Positions 1-4,488 of a DNA stretch of 5,213 nucleotides are shown piece after piece; positions within the stretch are counted from its first letter, which is position 1, and the number at the start of each line of letters is the position of its first letter. The position numbers and the translations under genes were made by a program. Under the pieces are notes generated by a model, which was not told the origin of the DNA, made no database searches, and saw only the letters and a program-made list of their open reading frames with translations. The stretch covers positions 1 through 5,213 of the forward strand of contig JANXLO010000055.1 of assembly GCA_025355115.1 (NCBI GenBank). The letters are read 5' to 3'. This stretch comes from Chthonomonadaceae bacterium. Lineage in GTDB: Bacteria; Armatimonadota; Chthonomonadetes; Chthonomonadales; Chthonomonadaceae.

Positions 1-58
1 GTAGTGTACCACCAGGAAACTTGCTTGAGAGCACTGTCCGGGGTTTGGGGTTCAGTCC

Positions 59-442
59 ATGGAGATCGTAGGCCCGCATCTGGGGACGATAACCGGTAAA
101 GGAGGCACGAAAGTGGAGGCCACGAAGACGTTCGCCAACACCAGCCCTGTGCTGTACGACGCCGTCTATGTGCCAGGAGGCCAGAGCGTCGCCATGCTGA
201 AGCAGAAAGGCGATGCCCACGTCTTCGTAGCTCAGACCTACAAGCATGCGAAAGCGATCGGAGCGACGGGAGAGGGCGCGGAACTAGTGACGGCCTCGCT
301 GCCGGAGGGCGCTTCTATAAATCAAATGGGTGTTGTCTCGGAGCGGGACAAGGGACAGCATGACGCGGCGGTGCAGAAGTTTATCGCCGCGATACCCTTC
401 CGCCACTGGGGACGTCCAGGGTTGGAGCGTGTTTCCGCCTGA
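59..442 (+). CDS. katE: C-terminal remnant of a clade-2 (HPII/KatE-type) catalase
   Basis: The 127-residue product matches the end of large-subunit catalases, not a whole enzyme. Recognisable blocks are GPHLG near residue 5, the VLYDAVYVPGG segment (about 31-41), YKHAKAIGATGEG (about 61-73) and a terminal FRHWGR block. These correspond to E. coli KatE segments around DAVIVPCG, YKHLKPIALAGDA and the final HRVWSR. This is the DJ-1/PfpI-like flavodoxin-fold domain appended to the heme-binding core in large catalases; it is structural and is not itself a peroxidase. No heme-core residues lie in the window. Reading back from the ATG, similarity continues a few codons (GVQS before MEIV) but the frame meets TGA at 26-28, and no convincing ribosome binding site precedes the ATG. 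It may be a decayed katE, a katE whose upstream part lies in another frame, or a stand-alone domain protein. The domain identity is firm; expression as a separate protein is doubtful. Confidence 0.8.
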   Translation: MEIVGPHLGTITGKGGTKVEATKTFANTSPVLYDAVYVPGGQSVAMLKQKGDAHVFVAQTYKHAKAIGATGEGAELVTASLPEGASINQMGVVSERDKGQHDAAVQKFIAAIPFRHWGRPGLERVSA

Positions 443-507
443 ATGCCAGCGTTCACCTGATGTGGTTGTAGAGTTCTATGCATGGCAAGAACGCGATGAG
501 GAAAAAG

Positions 508-537
508 GGGCGCAGTGGAATTCGATCCACTGCGCCC
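508..537. terminator. Bidirectional intrinsic terminator hairpin between convergent genes
   Basis: The arms GGGCGCAGTGGA (508-519) and TCCACTGCGCCC (526-537) are perfectly complementary over 12 bp and enclose a six-base loop (ATTCGA). On the minus strand the stem is followed by a short T5 run (complement of 502-506). On the plus strand it is followed by the T-rich TTGTCTGTT. It lies 65 bp past the catalase-end stop and 55 bp past the stop of the minus-strand secreted-protein gene, so it is well placed to end transcription of both. Confidence 0.8.
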
Positions 538-564
538 TTGTCTGTTAACGCCGAACCCGGTCTG

Positions 565-580
565 GAGACTATGTAGTCTC
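565..580. repeat. Short perfect inverted repeat next to the 593 stop codon
   Basis: GAGACTA (565-571) and TAGTCTC (574-580) are exact inverted repeats separated by TG. The element begins 12 bp beyond the stop codon of the minus-strand gene at 593-1141 and precedes the larger terminator hairpin. No T-run follows on either strand, so it is not a typical terminator on its own. It could be a 3'-end mRNA stem or a protein-binding palindrome. The symmetry is seen directly; any function is inferred. Confidence 0.5.
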
Positions 581-592
581 AAAGTTACGCGA

Positions 593-1141
593 TTAGAGAA
601 TGCCCTTGAATGGCAATAGTCCGGTCGCTATGGAGGGGACAGTCGAGTAGTCCGGCGACAGGTCAATCTGCGTGAAGCCCTTCTTGGGATCGAGGAAGGG
701 GACAATATTTCCCTTGCTGACTGATAAGGAGAGCGAGCCTTTGCCGCCGGTAATTGTGATGGGATAGTAGAAATACTCATAGTGCCAGCAGCGGCCGGTC
801 ACGCGCAGAGCATCTGTTGCCTGAACCGACACCACCGTGCCATCGGGCACATTTATTTTGGCCACCTGTATGTCGAGGCTCTGAGGCAACCCGCTCTTTG
901 TATAGATAAATGTGGCTGTTCCAGTCGGCAACGCACCATTGAAGAGATGGGTAGCGCTGGTCAACGAGATCGTCGTAGTTGTCAGAATAACGGTTCCGCC
1001 CCCGCCTCCGCTTCCACCGCCGCTGCCACTACCTCCCCCGCTCCCGCTGCCTCCGCCCTGCGCTATTGCAGGTGCTGTAGATAGGCTGAGGGCCGCACAC
1101 AGCAAAGTCATCATACTCGATAATCCATGTACTCTTTTCAT
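593..1141 (-). CDS. Secreted protein with Gly/Ser linker and beta-rich domain, function unknown
   Basis: The product has 182 residues. Residues 1-27 form a Sec signal peptide: MKR at the start, a hydrophobic core around MTLLCAALSL, and a probable AIA|Q cleavage site at 27/28. There is no proper lipobox, because the residue before C15 is Leu. Residues 29-49 are only Gly and Ser in a GGGSGS-like pattern, a natural flexible linker. Residues 50-182 are rich in Thr, Ser, Val, Ile and Tyr with alternating hydrophobicity, suggesting a beta-sandwich-like exported domain. It has a single Cys (118) beside an aromatic cluster (WHYEYFYYP, 119-127). The start is supported by GGAGAG just upstream of the ATG on the minus strand. 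It is monocistronic, converging on the catalase remnant and ending at the shared terminator. I do not recognise a named family; a cell-surface or periplasmic role is inferred only from the signal peptide. Confidence 0.8.
   Translation of the reverse strand: MKRVHGLSSMMTLLCAALSLSTAPAIAQGGGSGSGGGSGSGGGSGGGGGTVILTTTTISLTSATHLFNGALPTGTATFIYTKSGLPQSLDIQVAKINVPDGTVVSVQATDALRVTGRCWHYEYFYYPITITGGKGSLSLSVSKGNIVPFLDPKKGFTQIDLSPDYSTVPSIATGLLPFKGIL
995..1057 (-). repeat. Low-complexity tract encoding the Gly/Ser linker
   Basis: The 63 bases are almost all C, T and G on the plus strand and encode 21 consecutive Gly/Ser residues, roughly three GGGSGS-type units followed by extra glycines. Codons vary among GGC, GGA, GGG and GGT for Gly, so it is not a pure microsatellite. 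It could still change length by slippage. Confidence 0.75.
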
Positions 1142-1200
1142 TGCTCTCCATCCTTTTCATTAGGGGGCGCGACGGAAATCGTGTCCGGCCGCGCTCGCTG

Positions 1201-1206
1201 ATTATG
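1201..1206 (-). promoter_or_regulatory. Possible -10 element for the secreted-protein gene
   Basis: The minus strand reads CATAAT here, five of six bases matching the sigma-70 -10 consensus, about 60 bp upstream of the start at 1141. No good -35 sits at the usual spacing (GCAGTT at 17 bp). The call rests on one hexamer and position. Confidence 0.22.
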
Positions 1207-1276
1207 AAGCTTCGGGCGATGTGAACTGCATCATCGCTTCTTCACTGCATAAGAGGGAAGGAAAAGTGAGAAAAAT

Positions 1277-1287
1277 ACATGTCATGT
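1277..1287. repeat. 11-bp palindrome in the intergenic region
   Basis: ACATG-T-CATGT is a perfect odd-centred palindrome within an A/T-rich stretch, between the end of the GNAT gene and the start of the secreted-protein gene. It could be an operator half-site pair, but it may be chance. No terminator-like hairpin was found just after the GNAT gene. Confidence 0.25.
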
Positions 1288-1331
1288 TTTGTTTTGCTGA
1301 ATGTTCCTTGTAAAAGATCGCCAAACCCGTG

Positions 1332-2768
1332 CTACAGCCGCTTGATGCAGGCGAGTTCAGGATCGGAAAAGACAAAGCCAAGCTTTCGATTAATCGCGAG
1401 CATCGCAGCGTTATCTTCGTGGTTTTCCGTCTCCATGCTGACGAGGTTACGAGCTTTTGCGAGCTGAATGCAGCGCACTTTGAGCGCGGTAGCGATCCCT
1501 CGCCCGAGCCAGTCTGGGAGCGTTCCTGTGAAATACCACTCCAAGCCTGTCACTACTCCTACAAATTCGCCTGTGACCGGCGCTCGGGCGAGAAATATGG
1601 CGGCGGCTTCCCGTTTGCTGAACTCCGCCTCCCATTTCGCATAGTGCACCGGGACGTAGGGACCGACCTCCCGAAATGGCTGGGCCGCATGAGCAGCCTC
1701 TTCGAGAGCGTAGAGCTGCAGCCTGTTTTCCGCGCTGTCGCCGCACTCTGCGTAGGTTGTGAGAGTGATTCCTTGCCGCTCAACTCGCTCCACGGCTTCC
1801 GCAAACTCCAGCGGGTCGAAGCTTGTGAGATCAAGCGCCGAAGGGAAGTACTCCAGTGGGGCAAAGCCCCGCTCCTTCAGGAAGCTGGCAGCAGGCGCGT
1901 TGGGAGACTCGATGTAGGGAGTGTACAGCATGACCGCCTTGCGATGGCGGGCAAACTGTTCAACCCGGTCGAACAGGCAGCCTCCCAGCCTCTTCCCTCT
2001 ATGTTCCGGCGCGACTGCCAGGGTGAAATGACATTGACCCGGACGCCGCGAACCGTCGGGAACGCTTCGATCCCGCTCCTGAAGATGCCCTGCGATTTCG
2101 CCTGTCTCGACGACTTCGGCGACGAGATGGAGAGATGCGCCAGGCACTTCATTGTGATACCAATCGATGACGGGATTACCGAGGGCATTCGCAGCCTGTC
2201 TGTCCCTTTCCTCGAACTGCCGCACACGGTAGGCTGCAAGAGGATTGACAAGCACGGCCACTACTTCATCATCGGGGTTGCGATGCAGTCGATACCCAAG
2301 CCGCTCGTGGAGCCGGATCGAGCGCTCGTTGGCAATCTCGGCGCCGCCCAAAAGACGCGGCAGTCGCAAGTCACTGAAGGCATACCGAATCAGCTCTCGA
2401 CATGCCTCCTGTGCATAGCCCTGCCCCCAAAACCGCCTGCCGAAGGCGAACCCGAGATGCACCTCCACCGAATGGCAGGTGGAATCAGCCTCATCCGGCA
2501 GGCGGTACCACCGCTTATTGGCGCAGGGGTCGAGGTGCACCTGTCCGATGAGCTTTCACGTCGCCTTTAGCAGGACCGTCCAGTACCCAAACTGACCGCT
2601 ATTGCGTCGAAGCGGCAGGAAGGCGTCCACCTCTTCAGTCGTGAACACACGGCCCCCATTATAGTAACTCACGACATCAGGATCGGAATAGATTTCCCGA
2701 TGGAGCGATGTGAAGTCCTCCGGCAGGAGCCTGCGCAGAAGCAATCTGTCGGTCTCGAAGCCAGGCAT
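1332..2768 (-). pseudogene. Triple-GNAT acetyltransferase fusion interrupted by an in-frame TGA
   Basis: Read from ATG at 2768 this is a 478-codon frame with one internal stop: codon 71, TGA at 2556-2558. Residues 1-70 are the start of a RimJ/RimL-type GNAT domain (FETDRLLLRRLLPEDF). After the stop the same frame continues KLIGQVHLDP and completes that domain (HSVEVHLGFAFGRRFWGQGYAQEA near 99-121, NERSIRLHERLGY near 147-159). Residues about 180-315 form a second GNAT domain with an altered acetyl-CoA loop, RGKRLGG (257-263). Residues about 317-478 form a third, with LGRGIATALK (421-430) and NHEDNAAMLAINRKLGF (449-465). Enzymes of this superfamily transfer acetyl groups from acetyl-CoA to amines; the substrates here are unknown. 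A GAGAGGA ribosome binding site lies 6 nt before the ATG. A GTG at 2540 could restart translation of 402 residues. Explanations are a recent nonsense mutation, a sequencing error, or two polypeptides. The gene follows the ABM monooxygenase by 48 bp. Confidence 0.8.
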
Positions 2769-2816
2769 TGTTTGTCCTCTCTTAAGGTTGCATCAGCGCT
2801 TGGCCCGCGGGATTGG

Positions 2817-3173
2817 TCAGTGCATTTTGAATGGCCCGCCGCGCGGCTCCTCGGCGAGGTCAGGACGGCTGGAGTCCTGAACCACTTCGTGGAGCTCAAG
2901 CTTGTTCGGCTCGGTATAGGCCTCCTTGGGCAGAGTGCCGGACTTCGCGTGGCCCTGCATGAAAGCGTCCGACCGAACCCAGGCCTCGAAGTCGGCTCGG
3001 GCGTTCCACAGGGTCAGAATGATGTAGGGATCGCCGGGACTGACGGGCCTCAGCACCTGATTGGAGAGAAATCCTGGCATCCCATCCACGAGTCCCGCCC
3101 TCTTCCGAAAAGCCTCCTCGAACTGCTCGGCGTATTCGGGCGCGACAAAAATGCGATTGGCAACGGTAATCAT
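2817..3173 (-). CDS. ABM-fold monooxygenase, IsdG-type heme oxygenase candidate
   Basis: The 118-residue cytoplasmic protein has no signal peptide. It has the antibiotic-biosynthesis-monooxygenase ferredoxin-like fold pattern: MITVANRIFV as strand 1, a helix (EYAEQFEEAFRKRA), MPGFLSNQVLRP, PYIILTLW, and FEAWVRSDAFMQGHA. Asn6, Trp65 and His75 fall almost exactly where IsdG/IsdI/MhuD heme-degrading enzymes carry their Asn-Trp-His triad (N6, W66, H76 in IsdI). This makes heme binding and oxidative ring opening the best specific guess. The family also includes quinol and polyketide monooxygenases, so the substrate is unproven. The C-terminal tail (about 100-118) is likely disordered. The start is set by an excellent AAGGAG (3180-3185) 6 nt before the ATG. 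The gene lies 48 bp upstream of the GNAT fusion on the same strand, suggesting one transcript, and is divergent from mqnD. Confidence 0.82.
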   Translation of the reverse strand: MITVANRIFVAPEYAEQFEEAFRKRAGLVDGMPGFLSNQVLRPVSPGDPYIILTLWNARADFEAWVRSDAFMQGHAKSGTLPKEAYTEPNKLELHEVVQDSSRPDLAEEPRGGPFKMH

Positions 3174-3247
3174 CTGCGTCTCCTTTTGCCACAGCTCTAT
3201 CGACGAGCCGTAGCCCTTCGCTCAATTTCACCCAGCACAGAACTTCA

Positions 3248-3253
3248 ATTATA
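3248..3253 (-). promoter_or_regulatory. Candidate -10 element for the ABM-GNAT unit
   Basis: The minus strand reads a perfect TATAAT about 75 bp upstream of the ABM start codon. At 17-bp spacing the -35 position reads AGCTTG, a poor match, and there is no extended -10 TGn. A minus-strand TTGACA exists farther upstream (3346-3351) but is too distant to pair with it. Confidence 0.35.
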
Positions 3254-3305
3254 CCTTCCAGGACAGCGCGCAAGCTGGCACGGACATGGCAAGGTATCCC
3301 TCTGG

Positions 3306-3334
3306 TTGACACTCAGGATAGGATACGGTAAACT
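3306..3334 (+). promoter_or_regulatory. Sigma-70-like promoter facing mqnD
   Basis: There is a consensus TTGACA at 3306-3311 and TAAACT (four of six consensus bases) at 3329-3334, separated by exactly 17 bp. Transcription would begin near 3341 and give mqnD a leader of roughly 270 nt, unless it makes a separate small transcript. The match is good; activity is inferred. Confidence 0.5.
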
Positions 3335-3344
3335 GAAGTCAGTT
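3331..3344. promoter_or_regulatory. 14-bp palindrome overlapping the -10 and start site
   Basis: AACTGA (3331-3336) and TCAGTT (3339-3344) are perfect 6-bp inverted arms around AG. They sit across the end of the candidate -10 and the expected transcription start, where a repressor would block RNA polymerase. It is a candidate operator; the regulator is unknown. Confidence 0.35.
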
Positions 3345-3540
3345 CTGTCAATTTTCCTCGTTTTGCACCTCGTTTAAATTGCAACAAGCCATGAATACAT
3401 TCTCCTGAATCTGCTATTGCGTCCTATCAACGACCTCGATTTGATGCAGGCCAGCTTCCTCAGAGTGAAAATCCTGCGAGCAGTTGCTCTTGATTGATAG
3501 GGGAGTGTGCCATTATGGTCGCGGAACCGGGGTGGAGATT

Positions 3541-3571
3541 TGCAGGTACAATATAGGTAGGGGAACCTGCA
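3541..3571. promoter_or_regulatory. Inverted repeat flanking a TACAAT -10-like box before mqnD
   Basis: TGCAGGT (3541-3547) and ACCTGCA (3565-3571) are perfect 7-bp inverted arms with a 17-nt spacer. A TACAAT (3547-3552), five of six bases matching a -10 element, begins in the left arm. There is no good sigma-70 -35 17 bp upstream, although GGAACC lies at 3523-3528. The element ends 42 bp before the mqnD ATG and could be an operator or a 5'-leader stem. Confidence 0.35.
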
Positions 3572-3613
3572 TTGCGCACGGCCCCGACAGTGCGATTTGA
3601 AAAGAGAAAAACC

Positions 3614-4477
3614 ATGTCAGCAGAGACAGTTGCGCAGACGGGGGGCATCCCGATGAAGCTGGGACATAGCCCCGATTCCGACGACGCTTTCATGTTCTAT
3701 GGCCTTGCAGAGCATCTTGTGGACAGCGAAGGGCTCCAGTTCGAGCACATCCTCCGCGACATCGAGACCCTCAACGAGTGGGCGCTGGAGGGTCGGCTGG
3801 AGTTTACCGCCATCTCCGTCCACGCTTACGCCTACGTTCACGACAAGTACTCAATCCTTTCCCACGGCGCGAGCATGGGCGACGGCTACGGCCCCATGGT
3901 CGTCACCCGCGACCCCATGACCCCAGCACAGCTTCCCAACGTCCGAATCGCCATCCCCGGCATGATGACCAGCGCCTTTCTGGCCCTATCGCTCTGCCTG
4001 GGGCAGAAGTTCGACTACGTCGTCATGCCATTCAATGAGATCATGGAGGCAGTCGCGGAGGGGAAAGTGGAGGCCGGACTGCTCATTCATGAAGGGCAAC
4101 TGACGCACCAGGCGCTCGGCCTTTACAACATCCTCGACCTCGGCAAATGGTGGAAAGAGGAGACGGGACTGCCTCTCCCGCTTGGCGTCAACGCCATCCG
4201 GAAAGACCTCTCCCCCGAGATGCAGGCGAGTGCCAGCCGCGTCCTGAAGGCCAGCATCGTTCACGGCCTCGAGCATCGGCAGAAGGCTCTGGAGCACGCC
4301 ATGCAGTTCGCCCGCGACATGAAGACCGAGACCGCGGACACCTTCGTCGGTATGTACGTCAATCACTGGACAGTGGACATGGGCGAGGCGGGAAAGCGCA
4401 GCATACAGCTTTTCCTTGACCGCGCGAGCGAACGCGGCCTCATTCCGCCCGTCGGCGCTGTCGAGTTCGTGGAGTAG
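3614..4477 (+). CDS. mqnD: 1,4-dihydroxy-6-naphthoate synthase, futalosine menaquinone pathway
   Basis: MqnD converts cyclic dehypoxanthine futalosine to 1,4-dihydroxy-6-naphthoate, a late soluble step of the futalosine route to menaquinone in the cytoplasm. The 287-residue product is typical in length for this periplasmic-binding-protein-like fold and has no signal peptide. Diagnostic blocks are LGHSPDSDDAFMFYGL (16-31), GDGYGPMVV (89-97), a substrate-loop-like IAIPGMMTSAFLAL (112-125), LLIHEGQLT (156-164), whose His159 matches the proposed catalytic base (His145 in Thermus MqnD), and GLPLPLGV (185-192). HSPDxDD followed by FMxY resembles the Campylobacter MqnD signature and distinguishes it from the sister enzyme MqnA. 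I chose the ATG at 3614; an in-frame TTG at 3572 and an ATG at 3653 (just before KLGHSP) are alternatives. Only a weak AAAGAG precedes the chosen start. The AAA+ gene follows after 11 bp, probably in the same operon. No other mqn gene is in view. Confidence 0.88.
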   Translation: MSAETVAQTGGIPMKLGHSPDSDDAFMFYGLAEHLVDSEGLQFEHILRDIETLNEWALEGRLEFTAISVHAYAYVHDKYSILSHGASMGDGYGPMVVTRDPMTPAQLPNVRIAIPGMMTSAFLALSLCLGQKFDYVVMPFNEIMEAVAEGKVEAGLLIHEGQLTHQALGLYNILDLGKWWKEETGLPLPLGVNAIRKDLSPEMQASASRVLKASIVHGLEHRQKALEHAMQFARDMKTETADTFVGMYVNHWTVDMGEAGKRSIQLFLDRASERGLIPPVGAVEFVE

Positions 4478-4479
4478 CC

Positions 4480-4483
4480 GGAG
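4480..4483 (+). promoter_or_regulatory. Ribosome binding site of the TPR-AAA+ gene
   Basis: GGAG lies 5 nt before the ATG at 4489, in the 11-bp gap after the mqnD stop. It fixes the start and places the gene close enough for translational coupling with mqnD. Confidence 0.6.
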
Positions 4484-4488
4484 ATCGC

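Larger units (their letters stand above)
3174..3613. other. Divergent intergenic region with promoter-like and operator-like elements
   Basis: This 440-bp gap lies between the ABM gene (-) and mqnD (+). No reading frame in it has both coding character and a plausible start. A 77-codon minus-strand frame at 3460-3693 lacks similarity and overlaps mqnD. The gap holds a minus-strand TATAAT (3248-3253), a plus-strand promoter-like pair with an overlapping palindrome (3306-3344), a small inverted repeat GAGCA-GT-TGCTC (3478-3489), and an inverted repeat around a TACAAT (3541-3571). No riboswitch or structured RNA was recognised. Confidence 0.6.

Noticed and set aside
995..1057. CRISPR or tandem-repeat array
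   Set aside because: The repetition is short, irregular and codon-based, explained by the Gly/Ser linker, with no spacers.
782..1163. Plus-strand frames rich in Pro/Ala opposite the Gly/Ser linker
   Set aside because: They are the complement of the GGC/TCC-type linker codons; the minus-strand frame has a signal peptide and a ribosome binding site.
2556..2558. TGA as a selenocysteine codon
   Set aside because: RimJ-type enzymes have Gly, not Cys or Sec, expected here, and I see no convincing SECIS-like hairpin right after the TGA.
1329..2570. A 413-codon open frame on the plus strand opposite the GNAT gene
   Set aside because: It is antisense to a frame with clear GNAT motifs, has no recognisable domain, and is explained by codon bias leaving the opposite strand open.
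2700..3377. A 225-codon plus-strand frame opposite the ABM gene
   Set aside because: The opposite strand carries a recognisable ABM domain with an excellent ribosome binding site; this frame has no similarity I recognise.
3460..3693. A 77-codon minus-strand frame at the start of mqnD
   Set aside because: It has no recognised similarity and overlaps the mqnD start region; it is more likely part of the regulatory gap.
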